Part shown: positions 1 to 8,431 of the stretch, piece by piece
How positions within the stretch are numbered: position 1 is the stretch's first letter
How the letters are laid out: each line of letters opens with the position of its first letter
Assembly (NCBI RefSeq): GCF_033547095.1
Contig: NZ_CP137852.1
Span: 3,993,001-4,057,000 of the forward strand
Reading direction: 5' to 3'
Source of the DNA: Sediminicoccus rosea
Lineage (GTDB): Bacteria > Pseudomonadota > Alphaproteobacteria > Acetobacterales > Acetobacteraceae
Length of the DNA stretch: 64,000 nucleotides
Position numbers and translations under genes: made by a program
The notes under the pieces: model-generated
Told to the model about the DNA's origin: nothing
What the model saw: only the letters and a program-made list of their open reading frames with translations
Database searches by the model: none

Positions 1-2
1 CC

Positions 3-281
3 CACACCCACGTGCCGACCGCCGACCACCAGATCCTGCCCGGCGGCACCGCCTACCAGACCGATGCCGGCATGTGCGGCGACTATGACAGCGTGATCGG
101 CATGCAGAAGGGCGGCGCCGCGCTGCGCTTCTGGAAGAAGATGCCGGGCGAGAAGCTGGCGCCCGCCGAGGGCGAGGCCACCCTCTGCGGCCTCTACGTC
201 GAGACGGATGACGCGACCGGCCTCGCCACCCGCGTGGCGCCGCTGCGCCAGGGCGGGCGCCTCAGCCAGCTCATGCCCTGA
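3..281 (+). CDS. YmdB-family metallophosphoesterase, C-terminal fragment
   Basis: The reading frame is open from the window edge, so only the last 92 codons are present. The visible part begins with the motif GTHTHVPTAD minus its first residue, followed by GGTAYQTDAGMCGDYDSVIG, which are the C-terminal hallmarks of the TIGR00282/YmdB family. These dimetal phosphoesterases cleave phosphodiester bonds, with 2',3'-cyclic nucleotides as the best-known substrate; the histidines of the visible HTH motif belong to the metal site. The stop is at 279-281 and rpmH lies 127 bases downstream in the same direction, with its own promoter between. The N-terminal two thirds lie outside the window, so the true start and family length cannot be judged. 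Confidence 0.85.
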   Translation, partial: HTHVPTADHQILPGGTAYQTDAGMCGDYDSVIGMQKGGAALRFWKKMPGEKLAPAEGEATLCGLYVETDDATGLATRVAPLRQGGRLSQLMP

Positions 282-292
282 CCGCCACGAGG

Positions 293-322
293 TTGACGCC
301 ACCACGGCCACCTCCCTATACA
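293..322 (+). promoter_or_regulatory. Candidate sigma70 promoter of the rpmH operon
   Basis: A TTGACG -35 hexamer (293-298) and a TATACA -10 hexamer (317-322) are separated by 18 bases. Both are close to the housekeeping consensus and stand out in this GC-rich sequence. Transcription would start near 329, giving a leader of about 80 bases before the rpmH GTG. Inferred from sequence only. Confidence 0.6.
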
Positions 323-408
323 GCCGCACGCCCGGGTTGGAGCTTCCTTCGCCGGCTCATGCCTTTTGACCCAAGCCTTCCTTTTGTTGAGATTCTCAGG
401 AGCCTGCC

Positions 409-543
409 GTGAAGCGCACCTATCAGCCCTCCAAGCTCGTCCGGAAGCGCCGGCACGGTTTCCGCGCCCGCACCGCCACCGTGGGTGGCCGCAAGGTGCT
501 GGCCAACCGCCGCTCCAAGGGCCGCGCCAAGCTCTCCGCCTGA
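409..543 (+). CDS. rpmH: 50S ribosomal protein L34
   Basis: A 44-codon gene starting with GTG. The protein begins [20 protein letters not shown] and ends [11 protein letters not shown], the standard L34 sequence; length matches the family (44-46 residues). L34 is a small, very basic protein of the large ribosomal subunit that binds 23S rRNA. An AGGAG Shine-Dalgarno (398-402) lies six bases before the GTG, which fixes the start. It is first in the order rpmH-rnpA-yidD-yidC, conserved across bacteria. The gene is short and starts with GTG, so automated callers may miss it. Confidence 0.97.
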   Translation: MKRTYQPSKLVRKRRHGFRARTATVGGRKVLANRRSKGRAKLSA

Positions 544-580
544 TCCGTTGAGCCCCGCGGCGCGACAGGGAGGGCCAGCC

Positions 581-919
581 ATGCTCGGTCGCCTCAAGCG
601 CCGCGCGGAATTCGTTCGGGCCGCCAAGGCCGGACGCAAGGCGGCGCGGGATTCCCTGGTGCTCCAGGCCCTGCCCCGCCCGGATGACGAAACGCGGCTG
701 GGCTTCACCGCCACCAAGAAGATCGGCAATGCCGTGGCGCGGAACCGCGCCAAGCGCCGGCTGCGCGCGGCCGCCCGCCTGCATTTCGGCGCGCACCCTG
801 CCCCGGGCTACGACCTTGTCCTGATCGCGCGCGACAGCACCGGCTCCTGCCCCTTCCCGGCCCTGCTCAACGACCTGCAATCCGCGCTGCGCAAGGCCGG
901 CGTGCCATCCCGCCCATGA
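581..919 (+). CDS. rnpA: Ribonuclease P protein component
   Basis: The 112-residue protein is the protein subunit of RNase P, which helps the catalytic RNA remove 5' leaders from tRNA precursors. The RNR signature is visible at residues 54-56 within [17 protein letters not shown], preceded by the usual GFTATKK strand. I chose the ATG at 581 because it has an AGGGAGG Shine-Dalgarno just upstream and gives the usual N-terminus [11 protein letters not shown]; the frame is open further upstream but overlaps rpmH. The stop overlaps the yidD start (ATGA), so the two are probably translationally coupled. The RNase P RNA gene is not seen in the window. Confidence 0.96.
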   Translation: MLGRLKRRAEFVRAAKAGRKAARDSLVLQALPRPDDETRLGFTATKKIGNAVARNRAKRRLRAAARLHFGAHPAPGYDLVLIARDSTGSCPFPALLNDLQSALRKAGVPSRP

Positions 920-1173
920 ACCCCGGGACCGCCGTTCTGAAGGGCGCCGTCATCGCCTACCAGTGGACCCTGCGGCCCATCCTGGGCTGCAATTGCCGCT
1001 TCTACCCCTCCTGCTCCAGCTTCGCCGTCGAAGCGCTGACCGAGCATGGCGCGATCCGCGGCAGCTGGCTCTCCGCCCGGCGCGTCCTGCGCTGCAATCC
1101 CTGGCATCCGGGTGGCTACGACCCGGTCCCGCCCTCCCTGAATCGGCTGGCCGCGCGCGGCCCCGAAACCTGA
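916..1173 (+). CDS. yidD: Membrane protein insertion efficiency factor YidD
   Basis: The 85-residue protein has the YidD core [18 protein letters not shown] and [13 protein letters not shown]. YidD is a small membrane-associated protein encoded between rnpA and yidC in most bacteria and assists YidC-dependent insertion of inner-membrane proteins. The start codon overlaps the rnpA stop by four bases and yidC begins nine bases after its stop, so the group is one operon. The cysteines and the RFYPSCS motif are intact. Length is normal for the family. Confidence 0.95.
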   Translation: MNPGTAVLKGAVIAYQWTLRPILGCNCRFYPSCSSFAVEALTEHGAIRGSWLSARRVLRCNPWHPGGYDPVPPSLNRLAARGPET

Positions 1174-1182
1174 TCGAGACCC

Positions 1183-2976
1183 ATGGACCAGAAGCGCCTC
1201 CTCGCCGCGATCGCCCTTTCGATCGGCATCCTGCTGACCTTCGAGGTCTATAACCGCTCGCAGAACCCGGTCCCCGTGGCGCCGCCGCCGGCCGCCAGCA
1301 CGGCTGCCGTCCCGCTGCCCAGCACGCCGGCCACCCCGGGCGGCGCGGCCACCGCGCCGGGCGCCGCCAGCGTGACCGCCGCCCCCGCCGTGGCGCCGGC
1401 CCGCATGATCCCGGTCGAGAATCCGCGCGTGCAGGGCCGCATCTCCGCCCGCGGCCTGATGCTCGAATCCCTGATCCTCAAGGATTACCGCGAGACGATC
1501 GAGCGCAACTCGCCCCTCGTCACCCTGCTCGCCCCGCGCAACACGCCTGAGGGCTATTTCGGCCAATGGGGCTGGACCTCGGCGGATGGCCGCACCCGCG
1601 TGCCCGACAACGACACCGACTGGAACGTGACCGGCGGCCCGCTCACCGCCACCTCGCCCGTCACCTTCACCTGGGACAACGGCCAGGGCCAGGTCTTCGA
1701 GGCGGTGCTGAGCCTCGATGCCAACTACATGTTCCACATGCAGCAGCGGGTGCGGAACAACAGCGCCGAGCCCGTGCAGCTCCTCCCCTGGGCCCGCATC
1801 CGGCGCGAGCGCACGCCGCAGGTGGCCGGCTTCTTCATCCTGCATGAGGGCTTCATCGCCGTGCAGGATGGCCGCCTGACCGAGATCACCTACAGCGACG
1901 GCAAGAAGGAACAGACCGGCCCCCGCCGCGCCCAGGGCTCCGCCTGGGACAATGAGGCGGCCGAGGGCTGGGCCGGCCTCTCCGACAAGTACTGGCTGAC
2001 GGCGCTGACCCGCGCCGATGACGGCACGCGCCTGCGCTCCGCCTTCCGCCACATCCAGGATGGCCCGATCGATCGCTGGCAGGTGGATGTGGCGCCGCCC
2101 GCCCCCGTCACCATTGCGCCGGGCGCCACGGACACGCTCGCCACGCGTCTCTTCGCCGGCGCCAAGGAAGTGCGCCTGCTCGATGACTACGCGACGCGCC
2201 TGCGCATCCAGGACTTCGACAAGGCGATCGATTTCGGCTGGTTCTACTTCATCACCAAGCCCTTCTTCTACGGGCTCGACTGGCTCTTCGTGCTCACCGG
2301 CAACATGGGCATCGCCATCCTGCTGTTCACGCTCGGCCTGAAGATCGCCTTCTTCCCGCTGGCGAACAAAGCCTACAAGAGCATGAGCCGCATGCGCCTG
2401 CTCGCGCCGAAAATGACCGAGATCCGCGAGCGGTATAAGGAAGAGCCGCAGAAGATGCAGGCCGAGATGATGAGCCTGTACAAGACCGAGAAGATCAACC
2501 CGGCCTCGGGCTGCCTCCCGATCCTGATCCAGATCCCGGTCTTCTTCGCGCTCTACAAGGTGCTCTTCGTCACCATCGAGATGCGGCATGCGCCCTTCTT
2601 CGGCTGGATCCAGGACCTCTCGGCGCCGGATCCGACCAACTTCTTCAACCTCTTCGGCCTGATCCCCTTCGATCCGCCGACCTTCCTGCACCTGCCGGCC
2701 TGGGCCATCGCCATGGGCCTGACGATGTACTTCCAGCAGAAGCTGAACCCGCAGCCGCCCGATCCGATCCAGCAGAAGATCTTCCAGTGGATGCCGGTGA
2801 TCTTCACCTTCATGCTGGCCAGCTTCCCGGCAGGCCTCGTCATCTACTGGACCTGGAACAACCTGCTCTCCATCGGCCAGCAGTGGTACATCATGCGCCT
2901 GGACGCGAAGGCCCAGGCGGCCAAGCCACCCAGCCAGGGCGGGACCGGAGGCGGCGCGATCGCCGCGAAGAAATGA
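1183..2976 (+). CDS. yidC: Membrane protein insertase YidC
   Basis: The 597-residue protein inserts inner-membrane proteins, alone or with SecYEG. An N-terminal membrane segment (about residues 5-20) is followed by an Ala/Pro-rich linker (about 28-72), the periplasmic P1 beta domain (to about 345), and the conserved insertase core from about 350. The core shows GLKIAFFPLANKAYKSM; lysine 387 occupies the place of the positively charged groove residue (arginine in E. coli YidC). Further membrane segments match LPILIQIPVFFALYKVLF, PAWAIAMGLTMYFQQKL and IFTFMLASFPAGLVIYWTWN. The gene overlaps yihA by four bases. Length is typical of Gram-negative YidC (about 550-610). Confidence 0.97.
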   Translation: MDQKRLLAAIALSIGILLTFEVYNRSQNPVPVAPPPAASTAAVPLPSTPATPGGAATAPGAASVTAAPAVAPARMIPVENPRVQGRISARGLMLESLILKDYRETIERNSPLVTLLAPRNTPEGYFGQWGWTSADGRTRVPDNDTDWNVTGGPLTATSPVTFTWDNGQGQVFEAVLSLDANYMFHMQQRVRNNSAEPVQLLPWARIRRERTPQVAGFFILHEGFIAVQDGRLTEITYSDGKKEQTGPRRAQGSAWDNEAAEGWAGLSDKYWLTALTRADDGTRLRSAFRHIQDGPIDRWQVDVAPPAPVTIAPGATDTLATRLFAGAKEVRLLDDYATRLRIQDFDKAIDFGWFYFITKPFFYGLDWLFVLTGNMGIAILLFTLGLKIAFFPLANKAYKSMSRMRLLAPKMTEIRERYKEEPQKMQAEMMSLYKTEKINPASGCLPILIQIPVFFALYKVLFVTIEMRHAPFFGWIQDLSAPDPTNFFNLFGLIPFDPPTFLHLPAWAIAMGLTMYFQQKLNPQPPDPIQQKIFQWMPVIFTFMLASFPAGLVIYWTWNNLLSIGQQWYIMRLDAKAQAAKPPSQGGTGGGAIAAKK

Positions 2977-3662
2977 GCGGGCCGGCCCAGCCCGCCCTTC
3001 CGGCCGGTGGGCTGATCGAGGCACGGGACGAGGAAGAGCGCGCGGCCCTGATCGAGGCGGGCCGCCTGCTCTTCGCCCGCCCCTGCACCTTCTTCACCGC
3101 CGCCCAGGGCCTCGACCATCTGCCGCCGCCCGAGGGCATCGAGGTGGCGCTGGCCGGGCGCTCCAATGTCGGCAAATCCTCGCTGATGAACGCGCTCACC
3201 GGCCAGAAGGCGCTGGCGCGCGTCTCGGTCACGCCCGGCCGCACCAAGCAGCTCAATTTCTTCCGGCTCGACGAAGGGCCGCTCATGCTGGTGGACATGC
3301 CGGGCTATGGCTACGCCAAGGCCTCCAAGTCGGTGAAGGAGGATTGGCAGGGGCTGATGTTCGACTACCTGCGCGGCCGCCCCAATCTTCGCCGCATCCT
3401 GCTGCTGATGGACAGCCGCATCGAGACGAAGGCCTCCGACACCGCCGTGATGGACTTGCTGGATCGCGCCGCCGTGCCCTTCCAGCTCGTGCTCACCAAG
3501 GCCGACAGCGTGAAGCCCGCCCAGCTCAAGGCCCGCCAGGCCGAGATCGAGGCGCTGGCCCGCAAGCACCCGGCGGGCCACCCGCTCGTCATCACCACCA
3601 GCAGCGAGACCGGCCTCGGCATGCCCGAATTGCGGGCCGAGCTTGCGGCGCTGGCGGCTTGA
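2973..3662 (+). CDS. yihA: Ribosome biogenesis GTP-binding protein YihA/YsxC (EngB)
   Basis: A 229-residue TRAFAC-class GTPase involved in late 50S subunit assembly. The GTPase motifs are in order: G1 GRSNVGKSS (about 62-70), G2 TPGRTKQLNFF, G3 DMPG (108-111), G4 TKAD (175-178) and G5 TSSETG. The ATG at 2973 overlaps the yidC stop (ATGA) and gives a usual N-terminal extension; the frame is open further upstream but lies inside yidC. Translational coupling to yidC is likely. argB follows after 53 bases. Confidence 0.94.
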   Translation: MSGPAQPALPAGGLIEARDEEERAALIEAGRLLFARPCTFFTAAQGLDHLPPPEGIEVALAGRSNVGKSSLMNALTGQKALARVSVTPGRTKQLNFFRLDEGPLMLVDMPGYGYAKASKSVKEDWQGLMFDYLRGRPNLRRILLLMDSRIETKASDTAVMDLLDRAAVPFQLVLTKADSVKPAQLKARQAEIEALARKHPAGHPLVITTSSETGLGMPELRAELAALAA

Positions 3663-3715
3663 CGCTCCCCTGAACGCGGCCGATTAGCGCAGGCAAATCT
3701 TCGAGGACCAGCCCC

Positions 3716-4597
3716 ATGGATGACGCCATCGCGCAGATGCAGACGCTGATCGGCGCGCTGCCCTACCTCAAGCGCTATGACGACCAGATCGTCGTGGTGA
3801 AATACGGCGGGCACGCCATGGGCGAGGAGGAGACCGCGCTGCGCTTCGGCCGCGACATCGCGCTGCTGGAGCAGGTCGGCGTGAACCCCGTGGTGGTGCA
3901 TGGCGGCGGCCCGCAGATCAACGCGATGCTCGGCCGCCTCGGCGTGAAATCCACCTTCGTGCAGGGCCTGCGCGTGACCGACCAGCAGATGGTCGAGGTG
4001 GTCGAGATGGTCCTCTGCGGCACGGTGAACAAGCAGGTGGCGGAATCCATCACCCGCGCCGGTGCGCTCGCCGTCGGCATCTCGGGCAAGGATGGCGGCC
4101 TCGTCACCGCGCGCCGCGCGTCGCGCGTGGTGAAGAATCCCGAGACCAACCAGGAGGAGGTGCTGGACCTCGGCCTGGTGGGCGAGCCCGAGAGCGTCGA
4201 CACCCGCGTGCTGAAGCTGCTGATGGGGGCCGACATCGTCCCCGTCATCGCGCCGCTCGGCGTCGGCCGGGACGGGCAGACCTACAACATCAACGCCGAC
4301 ACGGTCTCGGGCGCCATCGCCGGCGCGCTGCGGGCCGAGCGCATGCTGATGCTCACCGACGTCGCGGGCGTGATGGACGCGAACAAGAAGTTCATCACCG
4401 AGATGACGGTGGCCGAGGCGCGCGCCGGCATCGCCGAGGGCTGGATCGCGGGCGGCATGATCCCGAAGGTCGAGACCTGCATCTATGCCGTGGAACAGGG
4501 TGTGAAGGGGGCCGTCATCCTGGATGGCCGCGTGCCGCATGCGGTCCTGCGCGAACTCTTCACCGATGGCGGGGCTGGGACGCTCATCAAGCCCTGA
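3716..4597 (+). CDS. argB: Acetylglutamate kinase
   Basis: A 293-residue amino acid kinase that phosphorylates N-acetyl-L-glutamate in the second step of arginine synthesis. Visible motifs are [10 protein letters not shown] (phosphate loop, about 27-36), [11 protein letters not shown], the ISGKDGGL segment and [11 protein letters not shown]. About 25 residues precede the kinase core; this resembles the N-terminal helix of arginine-inhibited hexameric enzymes, so feedback inhibition by arginine is a reasonable inference. It is the last gene of the rpmH-led run; the gap to the next gene is 61 bases. Confidence 0.96.
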   Translation: MDDAIAQMQTLIGALPYLKRYDDQIVVVKYGGHAMGEEETALRFGRDIALLEQVGVNPVVVHGGGPQINAMLGRLGVKSTFVQGLRVTDQQMVEVVEMVLCGTVNKQVAESITRAGALAVGISGKDGGLVTARRASRVVKNPETNQEEVLDLGLVGEPESVDTRVLKLLMGADIVPVIAPLGVGRDGQTYNINADTVSGAIAGALRAERMLMLTDVAGVMDANKKFITEMTVAEARAGIAEGWIAGGMIPKVETCIYAVEQGVKGAVILDGRVPHAVLRELFTDGGAGTLIKP

Positions 4598-4658
4598 GCC
4601 TCGCCCAGGGGCTGCAACATCCGCCACGGTGTGTTAAGAAAATTCCCGCATAGGTAGC

Positions 4659-7538
4659 ATGGGCCGCCTTGGCCATGCGCCCCACGGGAAAAGGGAACGC
4701 GTGGCAATCGGGCGCGAGGAGAGCACAGGGTCGGGGCGCGCCGCGGTGCCGGCGCGTGGTCGTCGCTGGTGGGTCGTTCCCCCTCGCGCCGTGCCGGCCC
4801 TGATCCTCGCCGCCAGCTTCATCATCCTCATGTCGCTCGCCATCAGCACGGCGCGCAACCTCTCGCGCGGCGAGGCGCTGGCCGTGGCGGGCGCCGAGGC
4901 CGCCATCTCGCGCGCCGTCGCCGTCGCGCAATCCGTGCTGGACCGCCACTTCCTGCAGGTGGACGGCCAGGTCTCTGGCCTCGCCGAATGGCTGGAGCAT
5001 GGCTTCATCTCGGCCGAGGACCCGCAGCGCGCGAGCCTCGCCCTCGAGCAGTTGACGGCGCACAGCTACACCCACCGCAACCTGATGCTGAGCGATGCGC
5101 GGGGCGAGGTCTGGGCCTCGGCCATCGCCACGCGCATCGGCCAGTCCCTGCCGCTGCCGCGCAGCGTGCTGGATGCGGCGACACGTGACGGCCCGGCCGT
5201 GCTGCACGGCCCGCTGCGGAACATGGAGACCGGCCTCTCCATGCTGCTGCTGCTGCGCCGCGTCGGCCAGGATGCCGAGGGCCGGCCCATCCTTGCCGTC
5301 GCCGAGGTCCCGAGCGCCATGATCACTGGCGTGCTGGCCCCCATGGTCAACCCGCCCGAGATGCGCGTCCGCCTGGAGAACCGGGACGGGCTGGTGCTGG
5401 CCGCGGGCCCCGGCCAGACCTTCCTGGTGGGCCAGGTGCTGCGTGCCCCGGAAACCGAGCGCCATGACGGCGACATGCGGCGCCGCGAGAGCCGCCAAGG
5501 CTCGGGCCATGTCTATGCCGCGGCGCGACCCATCATGCTGCCCGGCCTCTTCGCCGTGGTGAGCCTGCCCGAGGCGGCGGCGCTGGCCGGCTGGCCCACG
5601 CTGCGCCTCAGCATCCTGGTGGGCGCGGGCATCGCGGCGCTGCTCGTGGTCGCGCTGGCCGCTGCCCTCTTCTTCGCGAGCTGGAACAGCCAGCGCGCGG
5701 CGCGCGAGCGCGAGATGGCCGATGCGCGGCTGCGCGCGGCGATCGACAGCCTGCCCGACGGCTTCGTCCTCTGGGATGCCGAGGACCGGCTGGTGGTCTG
5801 CAACTCCCGCTATCGCGACATCCACGGCCCGGTCGCCCACATGCTGCTGCCCGGCCTGCCCTTCCAGGAGCTGGCCCGCGCCTGGGTGAACCAGGGCCTG
5901 CTCGCCCCGCATGGCCGCTCGCCCGAGGCCTTCATGGACGAGCTGCTCACCCGCCACCGCACCGCGACCGGCCAGCCCGAGCGCGAATTGCGGGATGGCC
6001 GCTGGATGCGGATCGCGCCCCGCCGCATGGCCGATGGCGGCCTCGTTGTCGTCGTCACCGAGATCACCGAGCTGAAGCAGGCGATGGGCGCGCTCGCCGC
6101 CGCGCGCGACGCGGCCGACCAGGCGACGACGGCCAAGTCCAACCTGCTGGCCCATGTCAGCCACGAACTTCGCACGCCGCTCGCGAGCCTGCTGCGCCTC
6201 GCGGATGCGCTGCAGCGCCAGGCCGGGCTGTCGGCCACCAACCGCCACCAGGCGGGCATGGTGGGCGCCACCGCGCGGCACCTGCTGGCGCTGGCCAATG
6301 AGGTGCTGGACCTGGCCGCGATGGAGGCGCAGAGCCTGACGCTGCACCCCGAGGTCGCGGCCACGCAGGAGATCTTCCTCGACGCCGTCGCCATGGTCCG
6401 CCCGCTGGCGGAGGCCAAGGGCGTGGCGCTGCGCTTCACCTCGGACGGCCTGCCCTCGCATCTGCGCGTGGATGCGACGCGGCTGCGCCAGATGGTGCTG
6501 AACCTGCTCTCCAACGCCGTGAAGTTCACGCCCGAGGGCAGCGAGGTGCGCCTCGCGGCCCGCGCCGAAGCGGGGCGCCCCTTGGGGAGCCTCGTCTTCG
6601 AGGTCTCGGACCAGGGCGCGGGCGTGCCCGAGTCCGAGCGTGCGCGCCTGTTCCGCGACTTCACGCGCCTCGCCTCCAGCCTGCCGGAAGGCACGGGCCT
6701 CGGCCTCTCCATCACCGCGCGGCTCGCGACGCTCATGGGCGGGCGGATCGGCTGCGCCGATGCCGAGCCCGGCCCCGGCGCGCGATTCTGGATCGAGCTG
6801 CCGCTGCAGCCCGCCGCCGCGCCGGAGCCCGAGGCCGCATCCGAGCCCGCGCCGCCGCGCCGCCTGCATGTGCTGGCGGTGGATGACGCGCCCTCCAACC
6901 TCTCGGTCCTGCGCGCGCTGCTGGCGCAGAGCGACATCGAGCTGGAAACCGTGACCGAGGGCCGCGCGGCGCTGGAGGCGGTGGAGATCGCCGCGCGCGA
7001 GGGGCGGCCCTTCGACGCGGTGCTGATGGACGTGATGATGCCCGGGATGGACGGCAAGGAGACGACGCGCCGCCTGCGCGCCCTGCCCGGCACCATGGGC
7101 CGCATGCCCGTCATCGCCGTCACCGCCAGCGCCTTCCCCGAGGACATCGCCGAGACGCGGGCGGCCGGCATGGACAGCCATGTGATCAAGCCGGTGGACC
7201 GCGCGCTGCTGCTCAAGGCCCTGGCCGCCGCGACGACGCCCCCCGCCCCGGCCGAGCCCGCGCCCGAGGCGCTGGAGGCGTTGCGCCCCATGCTGCTGGC
7301 CGAGCTGAACCTGCGCCTCACCCAGCTCGACATCGCGCTGCGCGAGGGTGCGCCCGCCATCCCCATCGTGCATGCGCTGGCCGGCACCATCGGCCATCTC
7401 GGCGCGCCGCAGCAGGTGACGCGTACGCGCCGCGTGCTGCAGGCCCTGCGCGAGGAGGACCCGGCGGCGCTGAAGCTGGCCCGCGCCCTGCTGGACGAGC
7501 TGCGCTTCAGCTTCCCCGACGCCACGGCCGCCGCCTGA
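4659..7538 (+). CDS. Orphan hybrid histidine kinase (membrane sensor, PAS, kinase, receiver, Hpt-like)
   Basis: A 959-residue membrane-bound sensor kinase. Two membrane segments (about 45-63 and 315-340) enclose a periplasmic sensor region of about 250 residues. After them come a PAS-like domain (about 360-475), the dimerisation domain with phospho-acceptor H502 in VSHELRTP, an ATPase domain (N box LSNAVKFTP, G box GTGLGLSI), a receiver domain with D791 in LMDVMMPGMDG, and a C-terminal Hpt-like module with H905 in VHALAGTIGHLGA. That module has Ala where Hpt domains usually have Lys after the histidine. No separate response regulator is adjacent. The ATG at 4659 has a tight Shine-Dalgarno; a GTG at 4701 with AAGGGA is an alternative start. 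The ligand is unknown. Confidence 0.9.
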   Translation: MGRLGHAPHGKRERVAIGREESTGSGRAAVPARGRRWWVVPPRAVPALILAASFIILMSLAISTARNLSRGEALAVAGAEAAISRAVAVAQSVLDRHFLQVDGQVSGLAEWLEHGFISAEDPQRASLALEQLTAHSYTHRNLMLSDARGEVWASAIATRIGQSLPLPRSVLDAATRDGPAVLHGPLRNMETGLSMLLLLRRVGQDAEGRPILAVAEVPSAMITGVLAPMVNPPEMRVRLENRDGLVLAAGPGQTFLVGQVLRAPETERHDGDMRRRESRQGSGHVYAAARPIMLPGLFAVVSLPEAAALAGWPTLRLSILVGAGIAALLVVALAAALFFASWNSQRAAREREMADARLRAAIDSLPDGFVLWDAEDRLVVCNSRYRDIHGPVAHMLLPGLPFQELARAWVNQGLLAPHGRSPEAFMDELLTRHRTATGQPERELRDGRWMRIAPRRMADGGLVVVVTEITELKQAMGALAAARDAADQATTAKSNLLAHVSHELRTPLASLLRLADALQRQAGLSATNRHQAGMVGATARHLLALANEVLDLAAMEAQSLTLHPEVAATQEIFLDAVAMVRPLAEAKGVALRFTSDGLPSHLRVDATRLRQMVLNLLSNAVKFTPEGSEVRLAARAEAGRPLGSLVFEVSDQGAGVPESERARLFRDFTRLASSLPEGTGLGLSITARLATLMGGRIGCADAEPGPGARFWIELPLQPAAAPEPEAASEPAPPRRLHVLAVDDAPSNLSVLRALLAQSDIELETVTEGRAALEAVEIAAREGRPFDAVLMDVMMPGMDGKETTRRLRALPGTMGRMPVIAVTASAFPEDIAETRAAGMDSHVIKPVDRALLLKALAAATTPPAPAEPAPEALEALRPMLLAELNLRLTQLDIALREGAPAIPIVHALAGTIGHLGAPQQVTRTRRVLQALREEDPAALKLARALLDELRFSFPDATAAA

Positions 7539-7542
7539 CGCG

Positions 7543-7571
7543 AAAAGGGCGGCCCGCAGGCCGCCCCCTTT
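7543..7571. terminator. Bidirectional hairpin terminator
   Basis: An 8-bp GC stem, GGGCGGCC (7547-7554) and GGCCGCCC (7559-7566), with a CGCA loop is flanked by AAAA on the left and CCTTT on the right. It lies between the stop of the hybrid kinase (+) and the stop of the DUF4189 gene (-). It can serve as a rho-independent terminator in both directions. Confidence 0.75.
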
Positions 7572-7598
7572 CGCCACCCGGAGAGAGAAAGGGCCGGT

Positions 7599-8264
7599 TC
7601 AGCCCTGGCCGCGGCACTGCACGGCGGCGATCCGGCAGGTGGCGTGCCCGTCGCGCGACCGGCATTCGGCCAGCGCGTCCCGCTCCGCCGCCTCGCGCGT
7701 GTCGCCGCTGCCGGCGCTGGTGGCAAGCACGTGGAAGGTGGAGGCGTCCGAGGTCATGAAGAGGGCCGATTGATGCCGGCGCACCGCCTGGGCCACCGCG
7801 CCGCAGGCGGCGGTGAACTCGGCAACGATGCGGCAGCCGGGGCCCGCCTGGGTGCAGCGCGCCTCGGCATGGCGGTAGGCGGCGAGCCGGTCGCGCTCAC
7901 CCACCACCAGGCCGAAGGCGGCGGAGGGGCTGCGCGCGGCGAAGACCACGCCATGGTTGGCGGGCGGCACGGGGTGCGCCACCAGCTGGCCCAGGCCCGC
8001 CGCCGGGCGGCGCGTCTGCTGCTGCACGAAGGCCGTGCCCGCGCCGCAGCGGAGCTGGCAGGCCTGGGCGGCGGAGGGGTGCGCGCCCGGCCGGGCGGCC
8101 TGCTGCAGGCAATCGGCCCGGCAGGCATTGGCGAGATCGGCCTGCATCCGGCTCATCCGGTCCTGCTGGGCGCGGCTCGCCGCCCCCGGCGCGGCGCTGG
8201 CGGAACCGATGGCGCCCGCCAGGGTGGTGGCGGCGATCAGGGCGGAGAGGAGCAGGTGGCGCAT
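7599..8264 (-). CDS. Secreted DUF4189 domain protein
   Basis: A 221-residue exported protein. A signal peptide is clear (MRHLLLSALIAATTLAGAIG..ASA, cleavage near residue 24). The C-terminal half contains two copies of the cysteine motif typical of DUF4189: AEARCTQAGPGCRIVAEF followed by ACGAVA, and ALAECRSRDGHATCRIA. The N-terminal half has four more cysteines, so several disulfides are expected in the periplasm. DUF4189 has no established function. I chose the ATG at 8264 because it begins the signal peptide; the frame is open further upstream. The gene lies between two hybrid kinases and is transcribed away from the second one. Confidence 0.82.
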   Translation of the reverse strand: MRHLLLSALIAATTLAGAIGSASAAPGAASRAQQDRMSRMQADLANACRADCLQQAARPGAHPSAAQACQLRCGAGTAFVQQQTRRPAAGLGQLVAHPVPPANHGVVFAARSPSAAFGLVVGERDRLAAYRHAEARCTQAGPGCRIVAEFTAACGAVAQAVRRHQSALFMTSDASTFHVLATSAGSGDTREAAERDALAECRSRDGHATCRIAAVQCRGQG

Positions 8265-8351
8265 CGGGTGGTCTCCAGAAGGCGGTGCGTTTCGATGACC
8301 CCAAATTGCCCTGCCCCTGTCGCAACAGGATCGCGCCGCGCGCGCCGCTTC

Positions 8352-8397
8352 GTCGCGTCTGTCGCGTGCTGCCCCGGCCCGGCGCGACAGACGTGAC
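8352..8397. repeat. Inverted repeat of a 15-bp motif in a divergent promoter region
   Basis: The left arm GTCGCGTCTGTCGCG (8352-8366) and the right arm CGCGACAGACGTGAC (8383-8397) are inverted copies with one mismatch and a 16-base spacer. They lie between the divergent starts of the DUF4189 gene and the multi-PAS kinase. The left-arm sequence occurs again, identically, at 15791-15805 between the globin and queA. This looks like a protein-binding site rather than a terminator. Confidence 0.55.
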
Positions 8398-8431
8398 AGA
8401 AGCCGCGACGAAAGCATGACATAACCCGGCC

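Noticed and set aside
1-281. Replication origin near rpmH
   Set aside because: rpmH is near dnaA in many bacteria, but no dnaA gene or DnaA-box cluster is visible here.
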